Shown: piece after piece, positions 1-6,157 of the stretch
How positions within the stretch are numbered: the stretch's first letter is position 1
Layout of the letters: each line of letters opens with the position of its first letter
Assembly (NCBI GenBank): GCA_018609945.1
Contig: JAHENO010000199.1
Span: 1-9,195, forward strand
From: Haloarculaceae archaeon
GTDB taxonomy: Archaea; Halobacteriota; Halobacteria; Halobacteriales; Haloarculaceae
Reading direction: 5' to 3'
DNA: 9,195 nucleotides
Translations under genes and position numbers: made by a program
The notes under the pieces: model-generated
The model's database searches: none
What the model was told of the DNA's origin: nothing
What the model saw: only the letters and a program-made list of their open reading frames with translations

Positions 1-54
1 GAACGAAGCTCAAAACCCTGTGATTGATTCTATGACACGCTCATATCCAGCAAA

Positions 55-117
55 TCAGGATTGAAGGCCCACTAGGTCGCTGGATGCCGTATCGTCAGAT
101 GGGTTTTCGGTTTCCAT
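55..117 (-). CDS. Possible 20-residue peptide downstream of the antitoxin-like gene
   Basis: A 20-codon frame begins with ATG 17 bases after the stop of the antitoxin-like gene and ends at a TGA. It is preceded by a good Shine-Dalgarno match (GAGGT on the minus strand, 125-129) with 7 bases of spacing, which is the only reason to list it. The peptide is acidic and polar (METENPSDD near its start), with no recognisable domain. It lies where a VapBC-like operon would carry its toxin, so it could be the start of a broken toxin gene, a leader peptide, or chance. I see no continuation in the remaining 54 bases. Confidence 0.25.
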   Translation of the reverse strand: METENPSDDTASSDLVGLQS

Positions 118-134
118 TTTTATTACCTCGAAAG

Positions 135-266
135 TTACGACTCCTCGTAGTGCTCCATCAGTTCAACGAGCACGTCGTCGTAGGTCTGTCCGCCTGTCTT
201 CAACGCGCGAAGGTTGTCACGCGTTTCCGCTGCGACTGCAATGCTTGTATTCGACATTGCATTCAT
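135..266 (-). CDS. Small antitoxin-like protein (haloarchaeal VapB-type, 43 aa)
   Basis: This 43-residue acidic protein has the look of the short haloarchaeal VapB-like antitoxins. A polar beta-strand-like start (TSIAV) is followed by ETRDNLRALK, a GQTYDDVLVEL helix and an acidic tail. In such families the N-terminal part binds DNA as a dimer and the C-terminal part covers a toxin; that role is inferred from resemblance. The start is uncertain. The first ATG has an AGGTGA only 3 bases upstream (270-275). The ATG at codon 4 (255-257) has it at 12 bases and gives a more typical MSNTS beginning. An AT-rich TATA-like box lies at 315-324. No PIN-domain or other toxin gene follows within the window, so this could be an orphan antitoxin or half of a broken pair. 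The protein is too short for most automatic gene calls. Confidence 0.7.
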   Translation of the reverse strand: MNAMSNTSIAVAAETRDNLRALKTGGQTYDDVLVELMEHYEES

Positions 267-314
267 ACGTCACCTATAGATAGCATTGACCATCTCGTGA
301 AAACGGATAACGTG

Positions 315-324
315 CTAAAATATT
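315..324 (-). promoter_or_regulatory. TATA-like box for the antitoxin-like gene
   Basis: Read on the minus strand this is AATATTTTAG, the most AT-rich short block upstream of the antitoxin-like gene. It would place transcription start near position 293 and give a leader of about 27 bases that contains the AGGTGA ribosome-binding match. Assigned by position and composition only. Confidence 0.4.
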
Positions 325-690
325 GGATTGAAAACTCAAATTACCATTCGGTTTGTTTTCCCATCCGTTAACGGGTTTTGAGTTGCGGAATGACCATTTA
401 ACAGATTGAAGTCGAGGATATAGACCGACACATAGTCAAAATCTTGGACTCGCTGGTATCACATTGACCGTAGTACGACACCCAGAGTCCCACTCGTCGT
501 TAAGTAGGTTATATACCCGTAAACGCAGACAGCCCATGTCTAAGCGATAGTAGCCCTGAGTCGATGGAACACAGGGGCTCGTAGTAACGAACGCAAACAC
601 GCCACATTGCTCTTTGGTCTCCGCGAAATGAACACAGAGGCAACGTCTCGGACTAGTGGAGAGACGAGGCACACAGCGAGAAGGAGAATC
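325..690. other. Gene-poor intergenic stretch
   Basis: No convincing gene is seen on either strand. Open frames here are short or have un-haloarchaeal composition, rich in Cys, Arg and Ser and poor in Asp and Glu. Landmarks are a perfect 10-base palindrome (365-374) inside an 8-base inverted repeat (333-340 with 377-384), and a near-symmetric TATA-like TTATATAC at 509-516 with no open frame of useful length on either side. The first part is strikingly AT-rich for this window. Confidence 0.5.
333..384. repeat. Inverted repeat enclosing a 10-base palindrome
   Basis: AACTCAAA at 333-340 is the exact reverse complement of TTTGAGTT at 377-384. Near the right arm lies the perfect palindrome CCGTTAACGG (365-374). 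The structure sits just upstream of the putative antitoxin promoter on the minus strand, so it could be an operator bound by that protein. No direct evidence of binding can be seen. Confidence 0.4.
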
Positions 691-698
691 TCTATATT
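691..698 (+). promoter_or_regulatory. TATA-like box upstream of the zinc-ribbon membrane protein gene
   Basis: The block TCTATATT lies about 75 bases before the ATG at 770 and would predict a start near 720 and a leader of about 50 bases. A second, weaker AT-rich block lies near 711-724. Which one is used cannot be decided from sequence. Confidence 0.35.
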
Positions 699-769
699 GG
701 TGATTCACTGGATTTCGGAATAGGAAATCCGCCACCAGTCCTACTAGCGACTTCTCCGAGCGCCACAGC

Positions 770-1156
770 ATGCCTGACCGCTACTGTCAGCAGTGTGGCG
801 CAGAGCTTGACGATGATGTCTCGTACTGTCCCGAGTGTGGAGCCGAAGTTGGAGACAAGCACGAGCCAGACACGACCGACACGGAAACCTCGACAGACGG
901 GGACTCGTGGGAATGGTCAGACCCGCAAGGACCGTTCCAGTCACCACGACGGGCGCTCGGCATACTGAACGTGCTCGGCTTCGTCTCGTTCCTCCTCGCC
1001 ATTGGTCTCAACGCCGTTGGCCTACCCATCACCGCGCTCCCGCATCCGCTGCCTATCGCTATGTTCGCCTTCTGGTTCGGGGTACTCGTCATCGGTTTAC
1101 CCTTGTGGGGACTCCTATACGTTACCGACAACGTTCTGGGGTTCTTGCGTGGGTGA
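770..1156 (+). CDS. Zinc-ribbon membrane protein, 128 aa
   Basis: The protein starts with a compact zinc ribbon: Cys6-x2-Cys9 and Cys20-x2-Cys23, each CxxCG knuckle in the usual context (YCQQCGAEL and YCPECGAEV). An acidic, Thr/Ser/Asp-rich linker (about residues 28-55) follows, then two hydrophobic segments at about 63-88 and 95-119 and a short positively charged end. Proteins of this plan, a zinc knuckle on a small membrane anchor, are common in haloarchaea and mostly of unknown function. The zinc ribbon would probably face the cytoplasm and might bind protein or nucleic acid. No partner gene lies next to it. It sits within the AT-richer left part of the window, yet its codon choice is haloarchaeal. 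No Shine-Dalgarno sequence precedes the ATG, which is common in this group. Function unknown. Confidence 0.8.
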   Translation: MPDRYCQQCGAELDDDVSYCPECGAEVGDKHEPDTTDTETSTDGDSWEWSDPQGPFQSPRRALGILNVLGFVSFLLAIGLNAVGLPITALPHPLPIAMFAFWFGVLVIGLPLWGLLYVTDNVLGFLRG

Positions 1157-1559
1157 AGGTTGCATAATCACGACACCTACTCTTTGTCGGTCGTTCGATG
1201 ACGACCTGCACATGGCCTGTGACACCTGTGACGCCTTGGTCATTAACGTGAGTGCGACCGCGTCATTCCCGTTCTCTCCGTCGTGACGTAGGTCGTTCCT
1301 GTGATGTATCAGAAGTTTTCCGGACGCGGAGAGCGTGTACGTCTCTGCGTCTCTCCGGTTGCACGTATGCCGTCGGGGATTCGTCTTCACATTCACTCGG
1401 CTCCGGAATTATACCATACTGGCCTACGTCGAATCTCGTGAAACGCAAGCAAGCGCGAGGTCGCGTGCTGTGACGGGTTCAAATCTCCCGACGATTTCCC
1501 GTCGAAATCGGGTGAATCGCAACGCTGTGCGGTGATTGTGGTTCGACTCGCAACAAGAA
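1157..1559. other. Intergenic stretch without a convincing gene
   Basis: About 400 bases between the zinc-ribbon gene and the tRNA. Open frames on both strands have implausible composition and no ribosome-binding match or family resemblance. I see two small inverted repeats. CGGAGAG (1327-1333) pairs with CTCTCCG (1351-1357) across a 17-base loop. CGATTTC (1492-1498) pairs with GAAATCG (1504-1510) across a 5-base loop. A tRNA T-arm-like fragment lies at 1475-1490. Confidence 0.5.
1475..1490 (+). other. tRNA T-arm-like fragment, possible old attachment-site remnant
   Basis: GGGTTCAAATCTCCCG carries a full T-loop sequence (TTCAAAT) followed by C, as in tRNA 3' halves. It shares the ten bases GGTTCAAATC with the tRNA-Phe gene at 1572-1581 but in the opposite orientation. 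The stem is imperfect: only three consecutive pairs form next to the loop. No tRNA body is visible upstream. It could be the 3' remnant left when an element integrated into another tRNA gene, or chance. Confidence 0.25.
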
Positions 1560-1633
1560 TGCCGCCTCCCGGATTTGAACCGGGGACAGCTCGATCTTCA
1601 GTCGAGTGCTCTCCCAGTCTGAGCTAAGGCGGC
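1560..1633 (-). tRNA. tRNA-Phe (anticodon GAA)
   Basis: On the minus strand the sequence folds as a full cloverleaf. The acceptor stem GCCGCCT pairs with AGGCGGC over 7 base pairs, with discriminator A at 1560. A D-arm (GCTC/GAGC), the anticodon stem CTCGA/TCGAG with loop CTGAAGA, and a T-arm CCCGG-TTCAAAT-CCGGG follow. The anticodon GAA lies at 1597-1599 and reads Phe codons. The 3' CCA is not encoded (the next bases on the minus strand are TTC), so it is added after transcription, as is usual for many archaeal tRNAs. There is no intron. Its 3' end faces the AT-richer segment at 1-1559, the orientation expected of a tRNA used as an integration site. Confidence 0.97.
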
Positions 1634-1637
1634 GCAC

Positions 1638-1650
1638 CACCGAATCGGTG
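1638..1650. repeat. Palindrome just upstream of the tRNA-Phe gene
   Basis: CACCGAATCGGTG has 6-base arms around a single central base and lies 5 to 17 bases before the mature tRNA 5' end. On the tRNA transcript it could form only if transcription started well upstream. As DNA it could be a protein-binding site. No function is evident. Confidence 0.4.
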
Positions 1651-1658
1651 CAGGGGAG

Positions 1659-1672
1659 AAAAAAGGATTTCG
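1659..1672 (-). promoter_or_regulatory. Putative tRNA-Phe promoter (BRE and TATA-like)
   Basis: Read on the minus strand this is CGAAATCCTTTTTT. A purine-rich BRE-like CGAAA is followed by a T-run lying 26 to 31 bases before the mature tRNA 5' end. That is the normal spacing for an archaeal promoter starting at or very near the tRNA. Confidence 0.55.
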
Positions 1673-1813
1673 AAACCCCTCCCCGCCGCTGCCCGTCAGT
1701 TTCGGGGATCGATCGTCGAGTACTGCTGCCGCCGGTCGGTACCTTCTTGTCGTGGACAGCCGCCCTACAGGGGCCGGTCCCGCTGGTCCGCGCCGGCCAC
1801 AAACCGGTGGAAG

Positions 1814-1819
1814 ATTAAA
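1814..1819 (+). promoter_or_regulatory. TATA-like box of the transporter operon
   Basis: ATTAAA is the only AT-rich block in the GC-rich region just before the operon. It is centred about 34 bases upstream of the ATG at 1851 and predicts a transcript with a leader of only a few bases, typical of haloarchaeal genes. This spacing supports the start at 1851 rather than the in-frame ATG at 1752. Confidence 0.55.
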
Positions 1820-1850
1820 GCCGTCCTGGCCGCAAAGGGGTAGTATCGAC

Positions 1851-3758
1851 ATGTGGGACGACACCACACCGGATCGAACCCGGGCGACACGCAGACGGAT
1901 GATCGGGGCGCTGGCGGCCTCGGGCGTGGCCGGCGTCGCCGGTTGTGTCAATCTGGGCGGCGGCGACGGCTCCGATGGCTCGGACGGCGGCGACGGGAAC
2001 GGTGGCGGTAACAGCAGCAGTGGCAACGGCAACGGCGACGGCGACGACCTCGCAGACTCGGACCTGGTCGGGCCGGAGGGCGAGCAGGTCGCGCTGACCC
2101 TCGTCTACACCGAGGGGTCGGACTTCGTCGCGACCACTGCGGAGTTCATCGGCCAGGAACTCGAAGCCCTCGGCTTCTCGATGGAACTCGAGACGGTCAC
2201 CTTCGACCAACTGCTCCAGCAGTACGTCCAGAACAGGTACACCGGCGACGGCGAGCCGGAGTGGTCGGCGGGCCCGAACAACGCCGGCCCGCGCGAGGAG
2301 ACCGCCAGCGCCGAGCAGTGGGACCTGATGTTCGGGATCAGGTTCAACACCTACCCGCGCACGCCGGCCTCGATCGACGCGTTCTGGACCGAACGGTCGC
2401 CGACCAACTACTACGGGTACGTCCCGCAGGCGGATCTGGCGTCGATGTTCCAGGAGTTCCGGACGACCACGGACACGGCACGCCGCGAGGAGATCATGGC
2501 CGAGGTGTTCGGAATCCTGAGCGAGGACCAGCCCGTCAATTTCCTCTCGATGCGCGACGACATCGCCGGCTACCGGTCGAAAGTCGTCGGCCCCGAGGAG
2601 GAGTTCGGCGCCAACTGGGACAGCACCACCTGGTACTTCGACGAGGGCAGCGGCCGGACTGTCGCCGGGGAGTGGATCAGCGGGTCGACCACCGACGCCC
2701 GGTCGCTGTACTTCCCCGAGATCAACGACGTTCCCTCGAGCAACCGTGTCGGGCTGACACTCGATGGTGCCTACGCCGTCGACGAGAACAACGAGGTCCA
2801 GCCGCTCTGGCTGGACATCTCCGACACGGGGGACGGGCAGGTCTACGTCTGTACCCTCCGGGACAACCTCCAGTGGGGCGGCGACTTCGGGCAGATGACC
2901 GCCGAGGACTGGGTCTACCAGACCAGAAACGTCCACACCATCGACGGCGGCCAGGACCATCCCTGGAACGAGGACACCCCGCCCTCGACACAGACCAGCG
3001 ACTGGGAACAGATCGAGAACATCGAACAGACCGGCGAGCTGGAGTTCCAGATCGAACTCGCCGAACTGAACCCCTCCTTCCCGCTGGAGCCGGTCCTGTG
3101 GGGGGCCTACTGTGCGCCCAAGGCCCTCTACGAGAAGTACGTCCCCAACGCCGAGGACCTCAGACAGAGCGAGGAGTTCAACCAACTCACGTTCACCGGC
3201 AACCTCGGACCGTTCGAGTTCGAGCGCTGGGAGCGGTCCGCGGAGTTCGTCGCGACGCGCAACGACGAGTACTACATGCGCGCCCACGCCGACGAGATGG
3301 GCGAGGAGTGGGCCGACGCCCCTTACGTCGAGGAGTACACCTACCGCGTCATCTCCGAACAGGCCACCCGTTTGGAGGCGCTGCGACAGGGCGAGATCAC
3401 GAACACCGGCATCCCACCGGACCGGTTCCAGGACTTCACGGACTTCGAGGAGGTCGACGTCTACCAGATCCCACAGCCGTTCCTCTCGATCGTCGCGTAC
3501 AACCAGCGTGCCAACGGGTGGCCAGAACTCAGGACCCGCGAAGTCCGCCAGGCCCTCTCGATGTCCGTCAACAAGCGGGAGGTCACCGAACAGATCTACC
3601 GCGGGCTCGCCGAGTGGACCCACACGTTCCAGCCGCGGTGGTCGCAGTGGTACGACGACTCGCAGGTCACACCCTTCGGCGTCGACGACTCCTACGACAA
3701 GGCCGGGGCGCGCAGGATGCTCGCCGAACACACGAGCTCGGACTTCGGATACGAATAG
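1851..3758 (+). CDS. Tat-exported lipoprotein, family-5 (Dpp/Opp-type) solute-binding protein with circularly permuted order
   Basis: This 635-residue protein should capture peptide-like solutes outside the cell and pass them to the permeases encoded next. The start at 1851 is chosen because it places a Tat signal (RRR at 14-16, hydrophobic core 18-31) and lipobox VAGC (Cys32) at the N-terminus, and because a TATA-like box lies just upstream. The earlier in-frame ATG at 1752 would bury the signal. A Gly/Ser/Asp/Asn linker (33-70) follows. Segment order is odd. Residues 78-247 match the part that normally ends such proteins, including a C-terminal-type stretch RREEIMAEVFGILSEDQPV at 211-229. 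Residues 271-635 match the normal first part: DGAYAVDENNEVQPLW at 305-320, TAEDWVYQTRN at 350-360, a GPFEFERWERS stretch near 453-463, RLEALRQGEI at 507-516, and VRQALSMSVNKREV at 565-578. The protein stops after AGARRMLAEH, where the displaced half would normally begin. All family segments seem present once, with no frameshift. Confidence 0.93.
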   Translation: MWDDTTPDRTRATRRRMIGALAASGVAGVAGCVNLGGGDGSDGSDGGDGNGGGNSSSGNGNGDGDDLADSDLVGPEGEQVALTLVYTEGSDFVATTAEFIGQELEALGFSMELETVTFDQLLQQYVQNRYTGDGEPEWSAGPNNAGPREETASAEQWDLMFGIRFNTYPRTPASIDAFWTERSPTNYYGYVPQADLASMFQEFRTTTDTARREEIMAEVFGILSEDQPVNFLSMRDDIAGYRSKVVGPEEEFGANWDSTTWYFDEGSGRTVAGEWISGSTTDARSLYFPEINDVPSSNRVGLTLDGAYAVDENNEVQPLWLDISDTGDGQVYVCTLRDNLQWGGDFGQMTAEDWVYQTRNVHTIDGGQDHPWNEDTPPSTQTSDWEQIENIEQTGELEFQIELAELNPSFPLEPVLWGAYCAPKALYEKYVPNAEDLRQSEEFNQLTFTGNLGPFEFERWERSAEFVATRNDEYYMRAHADEMGEEWADAPYVEEYTYRVISEQATRLEALRQGEITNTGIPPDRFQDFTDFEEVDVYQIPQPFLSIVAYNQRANGWPELRTREVRQALSMSVNKREVTEQIYRGLAEWTHTFQPRWSQWYDDSQVTPFGVDDSYDKAGARRMLAEHTSSDFGYE

Positions 3759-3767
3759 CGAGTCCAC

Positions 3768-4766
3768 ATGAAGTGGTACATCGTCCGGCGGGTCGCGTGG
3801 GCTGGCGTCGCGACGCTGGTCATCCTGACGGTCACGTTCGTGTTGATGTACCTGACACCCGACACGCGACTGCTGGAGTTGCAGTTCGAGGCCGCCCAGG
3901 CCGGCCAGGACCCTGAACAGGTCGCCCAGGCCGCCGCGGAGGCCCGCGGCCTCGACGACCCTTTCCTCGTCCAGTACGCCGACTTCATGCGGAACATGCT
4001 GACCCTCAACTGGGGCTGGTCGACGACCCGCTCCCAGCCCGTGATGGACGCGCTGACCGACGCCATTCCCTACTCGATGATGTACGGTGTGCCCGCCGTC
4101 GTGCTCTCGACGGTCGCCGGACTCGCCATCGGGCTGTACTCGGCGGTCAACCAGTACACCAAGACCGACTACGTCGCCACGTTCTTCGCCTTTTTCGGGA
4201 TCTCCATCCCGAACTTCTGGTTCGCGATCATTCTTCTGGTGATCTTCGGGGCGTGGCTGGGATGGGTGGACATCCTCTTCGACCCCACGCTCGCGAAGGT
4301 CGACGGCGAGTTCACGCTCGGGGCGATACTCAGTTGGCCCAACATCAAACAGCTCATCCTCCCGATCTTCGTGTTGACGACGACGTCGGTCGCGAGCATG
4401 ATGCGCTACGCCCGCGCGGAGGCCCTGGAGTACGTCGAGGCCGAGTTCGTCAAGACCGCCAAGGCCAAGGGCGTCGACGAGCGCACCATCGTCCTCAAGC
4501 ACATCTTCCGGCCTGCGGCGGTGCCGCTTGCCACCATCCTCGTGGGTGACCTGCTGGGGATCATCTTCGTCGGGTCGTACCTCATCGAGGTCGTATTCGG
4601 GATTCCCGGCCTCGGATTGCTCTCGTTCAACGCGATCACCAATCAGGACACCGCGCTCGTGTTCGGGACGGTCTTCGTCCCGACGTTCATCGCCATCATC
4701 GGCAACCTCGCACAGGACATCGCGTACGTGATACTCGATCCGCGGATCGACTACGGTGATCGCTGA
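3768..4766 (+). CDS. dppB: ABC transporter permease, DppB/OppB type
   Basis: This 332-residue membrane protein is the first of two permease subunits forming the import channel. Six helices are apparent, at roughly 8-29, 103-125, 136-162, 196-212, 253-278 and 298-320. The cytoplasmic EAA-type coupling loop, which docks on the ATPases, lies at about 222-250 (FVKTAKAKG, then IVLKHIFRPA). Family hallmarks also include the VFGIPGLG stretch after helix 5 and the C-terminal YVILDPRI. Length is usual for DppB. A soluble loop at about 31-95 separates helices 1 and 2, as normal. The gene starts 9 bases after the binding-protein stop and has no clear Shine-Dalgarno sequence, so it is probably translated by coupling. 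Its stop overlaps the next start by one base (TGATG). The name is family-level: the substrate is not shown by sequence. Confidence 0.95.
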   Translation: MKWYIVRRVAWAGVATLVILTVTFVLMYLTPDTRLLELQFEAAQAGQDPEQVAQAAAEARGLDDPFLVQYADFMRNMLTLNWGWSTTRSQPVMDALTDAIPYSMMYGVPAVVLSTVAGLAIGLYSAVNQYTKTDYVATFFAFFGISIPNFWFAIILLVIFGAWLGWVDILFDPTLAKVDGEFTLGAILSWPNIKQLILPIFVLTTTSVASMMRYARAEALEYVEAEFVKTAKAKGVDERTIVLKHIFRPAAVPLATILVGDLLGIIFVGSYLIEVVFGIPGLGLLSFNAITNQDTALVFGTVFVPTFIAIIGNLAQDIAYVILDPRIDYGDR

Positions 4767-6157
4767 TGTCGGGACCCGCCGACGACGATGGCCCCGATGG
4801 CGGGCACACGTCCAGCCCGGACGCCGGCCGAAGCGGGGAAACCGGCGGGAGAGTGTCCGATGGCACCCGTCACAGCACCGATGGCGGCCGACACAGTACT
4901 GACGGCGGGGGCCGGGCGACCTTCGAGGACGTCGACTGGGACGACATCGAGGCCACGAGCGGGTCGCGCTCGCCCAGACAGATCGCGTGGCTGGCGATCA
5001 TCGGCGTCTACTCGGTGGGGCTGGCGCTGGACCTGTATGCGCGGTACGCGACCGCCGTCTACACCCGCGTCGTCGGGTTCCTCAGCGGCGCCGACCGGAC
5101 TGCGGTCGAGACGCCCGCGTGGGTCCCCGAGCCTGGTCCCGCGGAGTTCGCCGTCGTCGGGACCGTCGACGGCGTCGACTGGCTGTGGTCGCTGACGCTG
5201 CTCGTGGGCGTCTTCTACGTCGCCGTCCCGCTCTACGAGAACCCCCGGATGACCCGCTACTACTGGCGGGAGTTCAAGAAGAACAAGGCCGCGGTGATCG
5301 CGCTGTGTTACCTGGCGGTGATCTTCCTCATCGGGCTGGTCGTTCCACGGGTGGTGTCGCCACCGGCGGTCGAACCGCTCCTCCAGTACCAGCCCCCAGT
5401 CTGGGGGGCCGTCCCCGATACCGTCCCCATACAGTGTGTCGGTCCGGTCAGCGACGGACTCTGTCACGGCACCTGGGCCCACCCGTTCGGTACCACCCAC
5501 CAGGGCAAGGACATCCTCGTCTCGGTCATCTACGGGATGGAGATCAGTATGCAGGTCGGCCTCATCGGGATGTTCCTCCAGTTGCTGATCGCCTCGGCTG
5601 TCGGGCTCTCGGCGGCCTATTTCGGCGGGTACGTCGACGAGGTGCTGATGCGCTACGTCGACATCCAGATCACGTTCCCGACCTTCTTCCTGTATCTGCT
5701 CGTCGTGTACCTCTTCGGGGGCAGCCTCTTTCTGATGATCATCGTCTTCGGCATCCTCGGATGGGGAGGGATCGCGCGCATCGTCCGTTCGGAGGCGCTC
5801 CAGCGCCGCGAGGAGGCCTACGTCATGGCCGCAGAGAGCGCCGGGGCGTCCAGCCGCTGGACCATCCGCCGGCACCTCCTGCCGAACGTCTCCAACAGCG
5901 TCATCACGGCCGCGACGCTGGTCATCCCGGGGCTGATCCTCGCCGAGGCCGCGCTGGCGTTCCTGGGGCTGGGCGACCCGACCATCCCCTCGTGGGGCGA
6001 CATCATTGCCGCCGGCCGGAGCGACCTCGACCGGGCGTGGTGGATCTCGACGCTCCCCGGCGTGTTCCTGTTCCTGACCATCCTCGCGTTCAACTTCCTC
6101 GGAGACGCCCTGCGGGACGCCCTGGACCCGCGACAGGAGGCCGGCAACAACGAATGA
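4766..6157 (+). CDS. dppC: ABC transporter permease, DppC/OppC type, with long N-terminal extension
   Basis: The C-terminal 300 residues form a standard DppC-type permease. The family start YWREFKKNKAAVIALCYLAV lies at 166-185 with the first canonical helix at about 175-195. The extracytoplasmic AHPFGTTHQGKDILV motif comes next (238-252), then further helices and the EAA coupling loop at about 349-375 (EAYVMAAESAGASSRW, HLLPN). FLGLGDPTIPSWG is at 399-411, and the ending DALRDALDPR is typical. At 463 residues it is some 150 longer than usual. The extra N-terminus has a charged Gly/Asp/Ser region (1-70) with a tandem RHSTDGG repeat at 35-48, then two more predicted helices at about 72-91 and 139-158. 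Cys224 and Cys233 lie in the outer loop and could pair. The ATG overlaps the previous stop by one base, and the stop overlaps the next ATG by four. Confidence 0.95.
   Translation: MSGPADDDGPDGGHTSSPDAGRSGETGGRVSDGTRHSTDGGRHSTDGGGRATFEDVDWDDIEATSGSRSPRQIAWLAIIGVYSVGLALDLYARYATAVYTRVVGFLSGADRTAVETPAWVPEPGPAEFAVVGTVDGVDWLWSLTLLVGVFYVAVPLYENPRMTRYYWREFKKNKAAVIALCYLAVIFLIGLVVPRVVSPPAVEPLLQYQPPVWGAVPDTVPIQCVGPVSDGLCHGTWAHPFGTTHQGKDILVSVIYGMEISMQVGLIGMFLQLLIASAVGLSAAYFGGYVDEVLMRYVDIQITFPTFFLYLLVVYLFGGSLFLMIIVFGILGWGGIARIVRSEALQRREEAYVMAAESAGASSRWTIRRHLLPNVSNSVITAATLVIPGLILAEAALAFLGLGDPTIPSWGDIIAAGRSDLDRAWWISTLPGVFLFLTILAFNFLGDALRDALDPRQEAGNNE

Noticed and set aside
84..371. 95-codon plus-strand frame at the left end
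   Set aside because: It is antisense to the antitoxin-like gene, and its composition (His, Cys, Phe, Arg) is unlike haloarchaeal proteins.
436..771. 111-codon minus-strand frame in the AT-richer region
   Set aside because: High Cys, Arg and Ser with few acidic residues, no ribosome site, no family resemblance, and its start overlaps the start of the zinc-ribbon gene.
1115..1396. 93-codon minus-strand frame between the zinc-ribbon gene and the tRNA
   Set aside because: No start signal or recognisable motif, and composition unlike the real genes here.
1752..1850. In-frame upstream start of the binding protein
   Set aside because: It would place 33 residues before the Tat signal and would lie upstream of the TATA-like box at 1814-1819.
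1815..4502. 895-codon open frame antisense to the binding protein and first permease
   Set aside because: It runs opposite two clearly recognisable genes. Long antisense frames are expected where third positions are almost all G or C. Its translation is rich in Arg, Gly, Val and Asp repeats and resembles no family.
4987..6153. Upstream in-frame extension of dppD inside dppC
   Set aside because: This part translates to Arg/Pro/Gly-rich sequence unlike any ATPase. The family start and the ATGA overlap fix the start at 6154.
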